The translations under genes were made by a program, and so were the position numbers. Positions 25,080 through 35,048 of a stretch of DNA of 64,000 nucleotides are shown in pieces. Every line of letters begins with the position of its first letter. Position 1 is the first letter of the stretch. A model generated the notes under the pieces. It saw nothing but the letters and a program-made list of their open reading frames with translations, made no database searches and was not told the DNA's origin. The DNA comes from Aminobacter sp. AP02 (GTDB taxonomy: Bacteria; Pseudomonadota; Alphaproteobacteria; Rhizobiales; Rhizobiaceae), in assembly GCF_003148805.1 (NCBI RefSeq), contig NZ_QGGX01000005.1:124001-188000 (forward strand). Direction: 5' to 3'.

Positions 25080-27179
25080 CTACTCGACGAAAACCTTCAC
25101 ACTCGCCGCGCGTCCCGCGGCGTCGATGACGGTCAGCGTCGAGAAGCCGGTGCCGTCGGGCTGCCAGGTCGCTTCGCGACGGCGGGCGATCGACGTAAGC
25201 GGCTTGCCGTTGGCAAGCCAGCGGAACGGCGCGCGACCGCCCTGCAGCTTGAGCACCAGCGGCGAGGCGCCAGCGGACGCGGCGCCCAGTTCGACGCGCG
25301 CGCCGTCGGGCGGGAAGACGATCCGCGGCGCGGGTTCAGTGACGGCGGCCGTGACCGCGGGCAGCCCGGTTGAGGTGGAGAAGCGCTCGAGCGTCACGGG
25401 CAGGTCGGCGCGGGCAGTGCGCAGCGTTCCGGCAGGCGGGCGCGGCAGGGCGATGGCCGGCACACCGGAACGCGAAAAGGCCTCGAACAGGATCGGGGCC
25501 GCGGAGACATAGCCCGACAGGCCAGGCACGGCACCGGCATCCGGCCGCCCGGCCCAGACGCCCAGCACGTAGCGGCCATCGTAACCGATCGACCAGGCGT
25601 CGCGGTAACCATAGGAGGTGCCCGTCTTGTAGGCGATGGCGCGTTTGGCGGCACCCTCCGGCGGCCGGACGCCGGATAGAATGTCGCCGATCTGCCAGGC
25701 TGCCTGTTCCTCGAGGATCATGCCGTTGGCGAGCGGGGCAGGCGTGCTTGCCTCCGTCCCATCGCGGAGAATCTTGGCGCGGCCGCCATTGGCGAGCCCG
25801 GTGTAGAGCTGGACGAGATCGCGCAGGGTGACGCCGACGCCACCCAGTCCTATGGCGAGTCCCGGCACTTCGTTCGCAGGCAATTGCGGCGTCACGCCGG
25901 CCTGGCGAAAGCGCGCGGTCAGCCGCTGCGGCCCGACAGCGTCGAGAAGCCGGATCGTGGGCACGTTGAGCGACAGCTGCAGTGCCTGGCGTACCGACAC
26001 GTCGCCCTGGTAGCTCATGTCGAAATTCTTGGGCCGATAGCCGGCGAAATCGGCCGGTCGGTCCTCGATCAGCGTTTCCTGCGCCACCAGGCCCTGCTCG
26101 AAAGCGAGCCCATAGATGAAGGGTTTCAGCGTCGAGCCGGGCGAACGCACCGTCCTGGTCATGTCGATCCAGCCCGAACGCGAGGCGTCGAAGAAGTTGG
26201 CCGAACCGACTTCGCCCAAGATTTCGCCGGTCATCGCGTCGGCCAGAACCATGGCGACCGAAATCTTGGGGCCGAGCCGGATGGCCGCCTCGCGCGCCAC
26301 CACTTCCAGCCCTTCCTGCACGCTCTTGCGCAAGGTCAGCTGGTGGCTGACGACGCCAGGCTGGCTGCGCAGCGCTGCATCCGAGGCATGCGGCGCAAGT
26401 GTCGGCAGCGCCAGGCGCATGGCGGAAACGTCTTCGAGTGCGGCGCGCGCGGCCTCGTTTTCACCGAGCAAGCCCGCAGTCACCATGCGCTCGAGCACAC
26501 GGTCGCGCGCGGCCCGGGCATTTGCGGAGTTGCGATCCGGCCGGCGCCGTTCCGGCAATTGCGGCAGCGCGACCAGAAGGGCTGCCTCCGACACGGTCAG
26601 GCGCTTCGGCTCCTTGCCGAAATAGGCAAGCGAAGCGGCGCGCACGCCTTCGAGATTGCCGCCATAGGGCGCCAGCGTCAGGTAACGCTCGAGGATTTCG
26701 CGCTTTGTCAGCCGCCGCTCGATCTGAAGCGCGCGGGCGAGTTGTCTGAGCTTGGAGCCAAGACTGCGCTCGCTCCGCGGCTCGATCAGCCGCGCCAGCT
26801 GCATCGATAGCGTCGAGCCGCCCGAGACGATGCGGCCATTGGCGACAAATTGCTGGGCCGCGCGTCCCAACGCCAGCACATCGACACCCTCATGTTCCCA
26901 GAAGCGCTTGTCCTCGTAGGCAACCAGCATTTTCACCAATTGCGGATCGACCTGGTCGAGGCTGACACCGAGCCGCCAATGGCCCGACGGCGCCGCATAG
27001 GCACGCAGCAGCTGACCGTCGCGGTCGAGCACCTCGGCGGAGACGGTGAGTTTTTCGGGCAACGGTGGTGGGTAGGCGCGGTCGAGCGCGAACAGCCCGC
27101 CGAAGGCGAGGGCGGCAAGGCCGGTCGTTACGGCGCCGGCCAGCAGCAGTCTACGCAGTGTCTTTCCGGTTGGGCGCAT
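25080..27179 (-). CDS. pbpC: Penicillin-binding protein 1C (bifunctional transglycosylase/transpeptidase)
   Basis: 699 residues. One N-terminal membrane helix (about 9-32) anchors a GT51 glycosyltransferase domain with catalytic Glu89 in VAYEDKRFWEHEG and the STLSMQLARL motif. The transpeptidase domain follows with SxxK in SPGSTLKPFIYG, then QLSLNVPT, and KTGTSYGYRDAW. The last 90 residues are a BiPBP C-terminal beta domain. It polymerises and crosslinks peptidoglycan outside the inner membrane. It lies downstream of the giant alpha-2-macroglobulin gene, a conserved partnership. The Shine-Dalgarno AGGGG is supplied by the end of a RIME element. Confidence 0.95.
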   Translation of the reverse strand: MRPTGKTLRRLLLAGAVTTGLAALAFGGLFALDRAYPPPLPEKLTVSAEVLDRDGQLLRAYAAPSGHWRLGVSLDQVDPQLVKMLVAYEDKRFWEHEGVDVLALGRAAQQFVANGRIVSGGSTLSMQLARLIEPRSERSLGSKLRQLARALQIERRLTKREILERYLTLAPYGGNLEGVRAASLAYFGKEPKRLTVSEAALLVALPQLPERRRPDRNSANARAARDRVLERMVTAGLLGENEAARAALEDVSAMRLALPTLAPHASDAALRSQPGVVSHQLTLRKSVQEGLEVVAREAAIRLGPKISVAMVLADAMTGEILGEVGSANFFDASRSGWIDMTRTVRSPGSTLKPFIYGLAFEQGLVAQETLIEDRPADFAGYRPKNFDMSYQGDVSVRQALQLSLNVPTIRLLDAVGPQRLTARFRQAGVTPQLPANEVPGLAIGLGGVGVTLRDLVQLYTGLANGGRAKILRDGTEASTPAPLANGMILEEQAAWQIGDILSGVRPPEGAAKRAIAYKTGTSYGYRDAWSIGYDGRYVLGVWAGRPDAGAVPGLSGYVSAAPILFEAFSRSGVPAIALPRPPAGTLRTARADLPVTLERFSTSTGLPAVTAAVTEPAPRIVFPPDGARVELGAASAGASPLVLKLQGGRAPFRWLANGKPLTSIARRREATWQPDGTGFSTLTVIDAAGRAASVKVFVE

Positions 27180-27180
27180 C

Positions 27181-27309
27181 GCTGCCCCTCATCCCCTGCC
27201 GGACCTTCTCCCCGTTAGGACGGGGAGAAGGAGGCTGGCCGCAACGCCGACGCTTGTTCCTTCTCCCCGTTCACGGGGAGAAGGTGCCGGCAGGCGGATG
27301 AGGGGCAGC
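27181..27309. repeat. RIME-type palindromic element between the macroglobulin and pbpC genes
   Basis: The ends are long inverted copies (GCTGCCCCTCAT at 27181-27192 and ATGAGGGGCAGC at 27298-27309, extending inward with one extra base). Inside are two CTTCTCCCCGTT-type hairpins. It fills most of the 175-bp gap. Read on the minus strand, its terminal GAGGGGCAGC directly precedes the pbpC start codon. Confidence 0.82.
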
Positions 27310-27354
27310 GCCGAGCCTGCCAGGAAAGTCGCTGCTGGGTAGAAAGCAGACATG

Positions 27355-30300
27355 CTACTGCGCCTCCTTCACCTCCATCATGCCGGTGGCCGTCCGCGCC
27401 GAGTATTGCGGGCGATACATGTCTTCGACATTGGCTGCCGGGTGCGCGTAGGTACCCGGCGTCACGGCGCGCACGACATAGGCGAGCGTGAACTCCTGGT
27501 CGGAGCCTTCGCCGCTGTCCATGGCGGCGACGAAGCGGTCGTTGCGGAATTCGAGATGCGCGGCTTCCGTCTGCTCCAGCCACGAGAAGTTCGACAGGTT
27601 GGCGCTGTTGACCAGCCCGGGATTGTCGATCTCGAAGCCGGCCGGCAGCATGTCGGAAACCAGCACCCGCGAGGCCCAGTCGTTGAGCTCGTTGATCTTG
27701 AGCACGACGACAAAGCGCTCGTTCTGCTGCACCTCCGTGACGTTCGCCTCGCTACCGTCGAGATGATAGTAGGTGCGGTTGATTTCGAAGCCATCGCCGC
27801 CGGCAGGCAAGGGCTGTGCCGGGGCCGCGACCGTCGTCACGACAGCCTGAAGCGCATCCTTGCCCTTATTGGCGATGACGATCGGGTTGATCAGCAGATC
27901 GGCGCCATCGACGCGTTCGGAATACGCGCCGTTGTGCGCGGCCCCATTGACGTCAAGCGAAATCGCCTCGTTGCCGGCCTTCAGCGCACGTGCGGCAAGC
28001 AGCATCCAGGCGTCATCCTGGGTGCTCATCCACTTTGCCGAAGCGCGGTCGGCCGCCACCATCTTGACCAGAGCCGGCACGACCGAAGGCAATGGCTTGC
28101 TTTCGGCGGCCAAAGCCAACATGGCGGCTCCATCGCGCAGGCGCGAGCCGTAGTCCGAACGGTACCAGTTGTGCTCGGGATTTGCCTTGGCAAGCTGGAA
28201 GGCGGCACCGAAGAGGTTTTCGGAGCGCTGCCCGTCGCCGTAAAGGGCCAGGCTGGCACCCAGCTGTGCCACTGCCATGGGGCTGGAGAACGCTTCGAGT
28301 TTGGTGTCGGCGAAGTAGCGCAAATCGCCGACCGAGGCCTTCTTGTTGCGCGCCAGCACGTACAGCGCATATGCGATTTCCGAGCCACGATCCTCAACGT
28401 CGACATCGTAGCCGATCGCGTTCTGCAGGTTGTTGAGAGCCTGCATCATCGCCTGGGTCGGCACGTCGAAGTTCTTTTCGCGCGCCCTGGTCAGGAAGTC
28501 CGTGACATAGGCGTCGAGCCACAGGTCGCCGGAACCGGGCGACCATAGCCCGAAGCTGCCCGAAGACGACTGGTAGTTGAGCACGCGGTAGATCGCGCCC
28601 TGGATGCGCTCGCGCAAGTCGGGATCGTCGGCCATGCCGTTCTCGGCGCTGAGTTCGCTGACATAAAGCAGCGGCAGCGCCCGGCTGGTTGTCTGCTCGG
28701 CGCAGCCATAGGGGTAGCGGTAGAGCGTCATCAACATTGAAGGCACGTCGAAGGCGGAGGCCAGCGACACGCCGACACTGACATGGGCATCGTCGAGCAG
28801 GCTTGCGGCCAGCAGCTCCTTGTCGACGCGCAGCGAGGCGGCAGGCTTGAGGTCGACGACCATGCGGGTCGTCACCGGCAACTGGCCCGGGCGCACCGGC
28901 AGCGACAGTTCCTGCTCGACTTCAAGCCCTTCGGCGTTGGCAAGTCGTATGGTCAGCCCGGCGGTTCCGGCCGTCAGCGGCATGAGCGGGATCGAAAGCG
29001 TCTGCCGCTTGCCCGGCTCCAGCGTCACCTTTTCGGGCAGGGGGGCATCGCCCGTCGACAGGTCGCCAGTCGTTTCCAGGACGAAAGTGTAGTCGCCAGC
29101 CGGGGCGTCGGTACTGGTGATGTCGAGCGTCATCTCGGCGAAGTCACCCGGTGCCATGAAGCGCGGCATGCCAGCCGTCAGCACGATCGGATCGCGCACG
29201 ATCACGTCGCCGGTGGCATGGCCGACCGCAGCCTTGGTCCAGGCCACGCTCATCACGCGGACGGTGCCGTTGAACTGAGGGATGTCGAATTCGACGGTCG
29301 TCTTGCCGTCAGCGTCGAGTTCGACGATGCCCGAGAAGAAGGCGACAAGCTTTTCCTTGGGCGGGCTTCCCTGAGAGGTCATGGCCGCGCCGTCACCGCC
29401 GGTGCGCAGCTTGCCCATGGCGCCCAGCGAGCCGTCGATCAGGCGGCCGTAGAGGTCGCGCAGTTCGAGCCCGAGCATGCGCTGGCCGAAATACCAGCCT
29501 TCGGGGTCCGGTGCCTTGTAGTTGGTCAGGTTGAGGATGCCGACATCGACCGCGGCAACCGTCACATAGGCCTTTTCGCCTGCCGCGGCGCCCGTTACCG
29601 CGACCGGGATCGACAGTGCCTTGCGCGGTTCGGTCTTCTCCGGAAGCGTCAGAGCGACATCGAGCTTCTTGTCGGCCGGGTCAACGGCCAGCCATTTCAG
29701 GCCGATGGCACGGGCCGGCATGCGCGATTCCTGCGCTTCGCCCGGGCGATAGAGCGTGGCGGTGACATAAGCGCCCGCACCCCAGTCCTCGCCGACGGGG
29801 ATGTCGACGGTGGCACCGCCCTCGGGAATGCTTGATGTAACGGTCTTAAGCAGCTTTTCAGCGCCGACGGTGACGAGAAGCTCGCCGGCAAAGCGTGGCG
29901 AAACCTGGAGTTTTGCCACTTCGCCGGCCTTGTAGCTTTCCTTGTCGAGCGCGACTTCCAGCCCATCGGGCGTTTCGGTCGAAGTCGCCGAGACATACCA
30001 GCCGGCGTCGAACTCGTAGCTGGTTGCGGGGCCGGCAGGATCGGCTGTCTCGACCTCAAGCCGGTAGCGGCCCCAGTCGACGGGCAGCGAAACGGTGGCT
30101 TCGCTTTCGGCGGTGAGGTCGACCTGACCCGTTGCCACCGACTTGGTGAAGGTCACCGGCTCGTAGTTCCAGCTATTGCCCGAGCGGTACCATTGATAGT
30201 TGCGCTCGACCTTGACCAGCGACCATTGGGCGCCGGCGAGGGCCGTACGCTTGCCGCCGGGCTCGGCTGCGATCAGGCTGAACTTGGCGGTGCCGCCCTG

Positions 30301-32823
30301 TGGCACTTCCTCGCCCGAGAAGTCGGGGCGGATGCCGATCATGGTTGCTTGCGGGCGGATGCCGATGTCTACCCTTTCTTCGACCGCGCGTCCGCCGGTT
30401 TCGCGCATGCGTACGGTGAGTGCCGCATTGACCAGGCGGGTCGTCGACGGCAATTGGTCGACCGAAACGGCGAAGGTCGCCTTGCCGTCATCACCGACCA
30501 CGGGCAGGTCGGTCAGCGGAATGCGGGTGGCTTCGCCTTCCTGCTCGTCGGCGAGGCCGAAATAGTACCCCTTGAAGGCGTCCCATTCGCGCTTGGTCGA
30601 CAGCGTCACTTCGCCTTCGAGCGCCAAGCCGGCAGCGGGCGCACCATAGAGGAAGCGACCGTCGACGGTGGCCTCGGCGGTTTCACCGGCCGCGATCTCG
30701 TTGCGGTTGGCGGTCAGGGTGAACTCGATGCGGTCGGGGATAAAATCCTCGACCAGGAACATCTGGTTGGCGACGGCCGGCTGCTTGGGGTCGGTGTGGA
30801 TGGCAAGCGTCCAGGTGCCGCGCATGGCGGAGGTCGACAGCGCAAGGTCGACGGCGTGGCCGCCTGAATTGCCGCCCTGGCTGACGATGCGTCGGTCCTC
30901 GACGCCGTCGGGCCTGGTGAAGATGAAGGTCAATGGCAGATTGTCGACGCCCTTGGCGGCGTCGTCGCGGGCAAGGGCTGCCGCATGCACCGTTTCGCCG
31001 ACGCGGTAGATGCCGCGTTCGGTCCAGGCGTAGACGTCGAGCGCGCCAGGTGCCGCGCGGCCGGTGACGCCGCGGTCGGACAGGTCGAAGCCGGCACGGG
31101 TCATGTCGAGGAAGACGAAATCGGCGTCGCCCTGCTTTGCCATCAGCACGGCCGGCGCCAGGCCACCTTCGCCTCGGGTCAGGCCTGGAGTGAAGGTGGC
31201 GCGGCCATCGGCGTCGGTCTTGCCGGTGCCCAGGATCTCGTTGTTGCGGGCAAGCAACGTCAGTTCGGCATCAGTGATCGGCTTGGCCGAGCCGAGCGAG
31301 CGGGCGAAAACGTTAAGCCCGTCCTGGCCGGTATAGGTCGACAGTCCGATGTCGGAGACCACGAACCATTGTGTCGCCTTGGTCGTCCAGGTGTCACTCT
31401 TGTCATCGACCGGCTGGGCAGTCAGCACATAGACGCCGGGCTTGCGGTTAGGCAGCGCTTCATCGACCGGGAAGGAGGTCGTCACTTCCTTGTTGAGCTC
31501 GTTTACGATCGCAAGCTGGCCTGTCCACACCGGCTCGCCCATCTGGTCGGCGATGTTGGAGACGTCATAGCCGTCGAGCTGGCGCAGGAACTGGTAGCCC
31601 GACAAAAGCTGCGCCAGCGAACGGTCGCCGACGCGGTAGAGCTTCATGTCGGCCGCTTCCATGTTGACGGTGACGACAGGAATGCCGCGGCGGGCGGAGG
31701 AAGGCAGAACGAAGCTGTCGCCGGTGAAGCGAGCCGATTGCGCACGATCCTGGACATAGACGCTGAGCACGACGGGCGCGGTCAGCACCTCGCCAATGGC
31801 CGCAGGCAGGCCGGAGCGGAAGTTCACACGGTAATGCTGGCCGTGCTCGAGCCCCTCGACGCAGATCTGCTTGTCCTTGGCCTCGACACTCTTGGGTGCT
31901 GCGTCGTCGATGGTGACGAAAGGCGCATAATCCACGCCCGATTTGACCAGCTGTTCGGAGAACTGGGCGCAAACGCGTGGCGAAGTGGTGTCGGCGTCGA
32001 TGGTGTGCTCGACGACGCGGAAGCCTTTCCGGGCCTTCAGGTCTTCGTATGTGGCACGCACGGAGGCCGAATTGTCGAGCGCGAGGCTCGCCTCATAGGC
32101 CTGGAGCGAGGGCCGGAACATGTCGCGGCCGTCAAGGCCCGCGGCAAGCAGCGACAGAAGCTCGGCGCGGTTCTTTGCGTTGCGCGACAAAAGGTAGGCG
32201 TTGTAGGCGGTCGAGGTCGCGTCGCGCTGCAAGGATGCGGTTTCCTCGCCATTGATCGGCTGGACGCCAAGCGTGGCACGCGCCAGGCGCGTCCAGATCG
32301 CCGCATCGTCGGGCAAGATGGCGACCGCGGCGCGGAATTTCTGCATCGCAGTGCGCGGATCGCCCTGGAGCATCGCATTGTCGCCGCCGTCGGTCAGCGC
32401 GGCGAGGCCCTGGCCGCCGACGACCACCGAGCCGTTGGTCAGCGCCCGGCGGTACTGGCGCGCTTCGTCGGCCATCGAGGCTGGGAAGAACGACAGTTCG
32501 GCCGGCGCGCCGATGTCGGGCTCGCCATTGACCGGCACGACCTTGCCACCGACAGCGCCAGCGAATGGCTTGATGAGGGCGAAATCGGACTTGAGGAAGC
32601 ACCATTTCGCCTTGGTGTTGTAGGTGAAGGCGCGGCAGGACGTGTCACCCAGGCAAGATGTCTGGCACTGGTCGAGCGTCACATTCTGCTCCGAACGCAG
32701 GTCGAAACCGAAGTAATCGCTGTTTTCGGCGGTCACCACGCGGCGTGCTTCGACTGCCGCAGCGCCTGATACCAAGGCCAAAAAGAGAAGAACGAATACC
32801 GGAAAAACCCGAGCCGCACGCAT
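27355..32823 (-). CDS. yfhM: Alpha-2-macroglobulin family protein with N-terminal PAN/Apple domain
   Basis: About 1822 residues. Start chosen at 32823 because GGAGGG lies 8 nt upstream; an ATG at 32829 is only 2 nt from it. A signal peptide (VFPVFVLLFLALVSGAAA) without a lipobox predicts a periplasmic protein. A PAN/Apple-like module with paired Cys (LDQCQTSCLGDTSCRAFTY) comes first, then MG domains, the A2M bait and alpha-2 regions, and the thioester CAEQ (Cys near residue 1374, in YGCAEQTTSRALP) in a helical TED domain. Such proteins trap attacking proteases covalently and cooperate with PBP1C in envelope defence. Unlike E. coli YfhM it seems not to be lipidated. Confidence 0.94.
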   Translation of the reverse strand: MRAARVFPVFVLLFLALVSGAAAVEARRVVTAENSDYFGFDLRSEQNVTLDQCQTSCLGDTSCRAFTYNTKAKWCFLKSDFALIKPFAGAVGGKVVPVNGEPDIGAPAELSFFPASMADEARQYRRALTNGSVVVGGQGLAALTDGGDNAMLQGDPRTAMQKFRAAVAILPDDAAIWTRLARATLGVQPINGEETASLQRDATSTAYNAYLLSRNAKNRAELLSLLAAGLDGRDMFRPSLQAYEASLALDNSASVRATYEDLKARKGFRVVEHTIDADTTSPRVCAQFSEQLVKSGVDYAPFVTIDDAAPKSVEAKDKQICVEGLEHGQHYRVNFRSGLPAAIGEVLTAPVVLSVYVQDRAQSARFTGDSFVLPSSARRGIPVVTVNMEAADMKLYRVGDRSLAQLLSGYQFLRQLDGYDVSNIADQMGEPVWTGQLAIVNELNKEVTTSFPVDEALPNRKPGVYVLTAQPVDDKSDTWTTKATQWFVVSDIGLSTYTGQDGLNVFARSLGSAKPITDAELTLLARNNEILGTGKTDADGRATFTPGLTRGEGGLAPAVLMAKQGDADFVFLDMTRAGFDLSDRGVTGRAAPGALDVYAWTERGIYRVGETVHAAALARDDAAKGVDNLPLTFIFTRPDGVEDRRIVSQGGNSGGHAVDLALSTSAMRGTWTLAIHTDPKQPAVANQMFLVEDFIPDRIEFTLTANRNEIAAGETAEATVDGRFLYGAPAAGLALEGEVTLSTKREWDAFKGYYFGLADEQEGEATRIPLTDLPVVGDDGKATFAVSVDQLPSTTRLVNAALTVRMRETGGRAVEERVDIGIRPQATMIGIRPDFSGEEVPQGGTAKFSLIAAEPGGKRTALAGAQWSLVKVERNYQWYRSGNSWNYEPVTFTKSVATGQVDLTAESEATVSLPVDWGRYRLEVETADPAGPATSYEFDAGWYVSATSTETPDGLEVALDKESYKAGEVAKLQVSPRFAGELLVTVGAEKLLKTVTSSIPEGGATVDIPVGEDWGAGAYVTATLYRPGEAQESRMPARAIGLKWLAVDPADKKLDVALTLPEKTEPRKALSIPVAVTGAAAGEKAYVTVAAVDVGILNLTNYKAPDPEGWYFGQRMLGLELRDLYGRLIDGSLGAMGKLRTGGDGAAMTSQGSPPKEKLVAFFSGIVELDADGKTTVEFDIPQFNGTVRVMSVAWTKAAVGHATGDVIVRDPIVLTAGMPRFMAPGDFAEMTLDITSTDAPAGDYTFVLETTGDLSTGDAPLPEKVTLEPGKRQTLSIPLMPLTAGTAGLTIRLANAEGLEVEQELSLPVRPGQLPVTTRMVVDLKPAASLRVDKELLAASLLDDAHVSVGVSLASAFDVPSMLMTLYRYPYGCAEQTTSRALPLLYVSELSAENGMADDPDLRERIQGAIYRVLNYQSSSGSFGLWSPGSGDLWLDAYVTDFLTRAREKNFDVPTQAMMQALNNLQNAIGYDVDVEDRGSEIAYALYVLARNKKASVGDLRYFADTKLEAFSSPMAVAQLGASLALYGDGQRSENLFGAAFQLAKANPEHNWYRSDYGSRLRDGAAMLALAAESKPLPSVVPALVKMVAADRASAKWMSTQDDAWMLLAARALKAGNEAISLDVNGAAHNGAYSERVDGADLLINPIVIANKGKDALQAVVTTVAAPAQPLPAGGDGFEINRTYYHLDGSEANVTEVQQNERFVVVLKINELNDWASRVLVSDMLPAGFEIDNPGLVNSANLSNFSWLEQTEAAHLEFRNDRFVAAMDSGEGSDQEFTLAYVVRAVTPGTYAHPAANVEDMYRPQYSARTATGMMEVKEAQ

Positions 32824-33109
32824 ATTCATGTCCCTCCAACAGCCGTGTCGTCGCTTGAAGCGACATCTTGAAAATTGCCGCCGCACAATCAACACGGCAA
32901 GCTTACAGGCTAAACCTGCACCTTAATACTTGTCTTGGACGCTGTGCATGGTATTGCCCAACCATGCGGACCGCCCTGATGAAAGCACCCGAATCCCTGC
33001 CACGGATGTCATTCATTCGCCCAAGGAATTCTGACATATCGAATGTGGCTGCTTTACGAAAAGCCAGAAACTTCATTCCAATTTTAGGATTGGGAGTTAC
33101 CTTGGCTTG
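32824..33109. other. Divergent promoter region between the macroglobulin and tamA genes
   Basis: This gap of about 286 bp is locally AT-richer than its surroundings, as expected for two divergent promoters. No palindromic operator, RNA gene or coding frame with support was seen. Confidence 0.45.
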
Positions 33110-35044
33110 ATGTTTGTGCGGCGTATGCGTGGATTCGACAGATCAACGACCGCCCGCGCGCTTTCGCGCGCGGCGTTTGCTGTGCTGTTGTCGACCACCG
33201 TCCTGGCCGTTGAAACGCACAAGGCATCTGCCTTCGAAATCTTCGGAATCAGGCTTTGGGGCTCGGCCGACGAGGAAGACGCCGACATCGTCGATCCGCT
33301 CGATTATGCCGTCACCTTCGAGGTCGTCGGCGCCGACGACGATTTGCGCGAGGCACTCGAAAAGGCCTCGTTGCTGAAGGGCGAGGAAGACCGTCCGGTC
33401 TCCGGGTCCCTCGGCCTGCTTGCCAAGGCACGCAATGACCGCGAGCGACTGGTTGCGGCACTGTTTTCCAAGGCGCGGTATGACGGCGTGGTCAAGATCG
33501 CCATTGCCGGCAAGTCGCTCGACGACCTCGCACCCGATGCGGTCTTCAACGGCCCGCAGCCGATTCCTGTGACTGTGACCATCGAGCCCGGTTCGATGTT
33601 CACCCTTGGCGATGTCGTGCTCAAGGGCGATGCCGCCGACATCAGGGGCGCCGATTTCGGTCTGATAGCAGGGGGCAACGCCAGCTCCGACGCGATCTTG
33701 AAGGCGGAAGCCCAGATCGTGCGCGCGCTTAAGGAAGAGGGCAGGCCGCTTGCCAAGGTGACGAGCCGTACCATCGTCGCCGACCACTCCACCACCACGC
33801 TCGACGTTACCCTCGACGTTGCCGCCGGCCCGATTGCCGGATATGGCGCAACGACAGTCGAGGGCACCCAGGCCGTCGATCGCGACTTCACCGTCTACAT
33901 GACCGGGCTTGAGCGCGGCCGCCGGTATTCGCCCAAGGAGATCGACGACGCCCGTAGCCGTCTGCTGGCCCTCGATGTGTTCAGCTCGGTGTCGATCAAC
34001 GAGGCCCTTGCGCTCGACCCATCCGGCGAGATCCCGATCGATGTCCGCGTCAGCGAGCGCAAGATGCGCTATTTCGGCGCCGGCGCCAGCTATTCAACCA
34101 CCGAAGGCATGGGCGTTGAGGGCTATTGGGGCCATCGCAACCTGTTTGGACGCGCAGAAAAGCTGCGCATAGGCGGATCGATCGGCCGCATCGGCGACAC
34201 GATGCAACTGGACAAGCTCAACTACAATGCCGGCATCATGTTCGAAAAACCCGGCGTCATCGGGCCAGCGTCGAAATTCTTCTCCGGCGCCAAGGTGTCA
34301 TACGAACATCCCGATGCCTATGACATCTTTTCGGTCAAGGGCAACGCAGGTGTCTCTTATGAGCTCACCAAGGAGCAGTCCTTGTCGGCCGAGTTGGTGG
34401 TTGAATATGCCGACATCGAGGATGCGCTCAATCCCGACGGCCAGCGCTATCTGCTGGTCTCGACGCCACTGCAATATGCCTTTGACAACCGCGACGACAA
34501 GCTGAACCCGACGCGTGGCTTTCGCGCGCTCGCTTATGCCGAGCCGACCTACGATGCCCTGAACAGCAACGCCTTCGTCAAGCTCAGGGGCGAGGGGTCG
34601 ACCTATTACGGGCTCGGTGCCAACAACCGCTTCATACTCGCGGGCCGCGCGGCGATCGGGTCGATCCTCGGTGCTAGCCTGGAAGAAGTTCCCGCCGACC
34701 GGCGCTTCTACGCAGGCGGCGGCGGATCGGTGCGCGGCTATGCCTATCAGGGCATCGGTCCGCACCTGGACGGCCAGCCGACGGGCGGTCTGTCCTATGC
34801 CGAGACCTCGGTCGAGATCCGCTATGCCCTCAACGACAAGATCGGTATCGTGCCCTTCGTCGATGCCGGTACCGTCTCGGCCAAGCAGTTCCCCGATTTC
34901 TCCACCGTGCGCGTGGGTGCCGGCATCGGCGTCCGCTACCTCACGCCGTTCGGCCCGTTGCGCGTCGATGTGGCGGTGCCGCTCAATCCCGGGCCCGACG
35001 ACCCCAACTACGGCATCTATGCCGGCGTCGGCCAGGCGTTCTGA
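33110..35044 (+). CDS. tamA: TamA, outer-membrane barrel of the translocation and assembly module
   Basis: 644 residues from the ATG at 33110 (a TTG one codon earlier is possible). A hydrophobic export signal (15-40, VLLSTTVLAVETHKASA) is followed by three POTRA-like repeats, then a 16-stranded Omp85 barrel. Diagnostic barrel motifs are GVEGYWGHRNLFG, YAFDNRDDKLNPTRGF, the lid-loop VRGY (GGGGSVRGYAYQGIGP), and a C-terminal Phe (GVGQAF). TamA works with TamB to insert autotransporters and move phospholipids across the periplasm. tamB starts 4 bp after the stop. Confidence 0.94.
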   Translation: MFVRRMRGFDRSTTARALSRAAFAVLLSTTVLAVETHKASAFEIFGIRLWGSADEEDADIVDPLDYAVTFEVVGADDDLREALEKASLLKGEEDRPVSGSLGLLAKARNDRERLVAALFSKARYDGVVKIAIAGKSLDDLAPDAVFNGPQPIPVTVTIEPGSMFTLGDVVLKGDAADIRGADFGLIAGGNASSDAILKAEAQIVRALKEEGRPLAKVTSRTIVADHSTTTLDVTLDVAAGPIAGYGATTVEGTQAVDRDFTVYMTGLERGRRYSPKEIDDARSRLLALDVFSSVSINEALALDPSGEIPIDVRVSERKMRYFGAGASYSTTEGMGVEGYWGHRNLFGRAEKLRIGGSIGRIGDTMQLDKLNYNAGIMFEKPGVIGPASKFFSGAKVSYEHPDAYDIFSVKGNAGVSYELTKEQSLSAELVVEYADIEDALNPDGQRYLLVSTPLQYAFDNRDDKLNPTRGFRALAYAEPTYDALNSNAFVKLRGEGSTYYGLGANNRFILAGRAAIGSILGASLEEVPADRRFYAGGGGSVRGYAYQGIGPHLDGQPTGGLSYAETSVEIRYALNDKIGIVPFVDAGTVSAKQFPDFSTVRVGAGIGVRYLTPFGPLRVDVAVPLNPGPDDPNYGIYAGVGQAF

Positions 35045-35048
35045 CTCG

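Noticed and set aside
30985-32769. A 594-codon plus-strand frame within the macroglobulin gene
   Set aside because: Shadow of the alpha-2-macroglobulin gene; no motif, and high His, Arg and Gly content typical of mirror frames.
34617-35048. Upstream extension of tamB by 144 codons
   Set aside because: It overlaps the tamA barrel; the membrane anchor and a start 4 bp after tamA fit a start at 35049.
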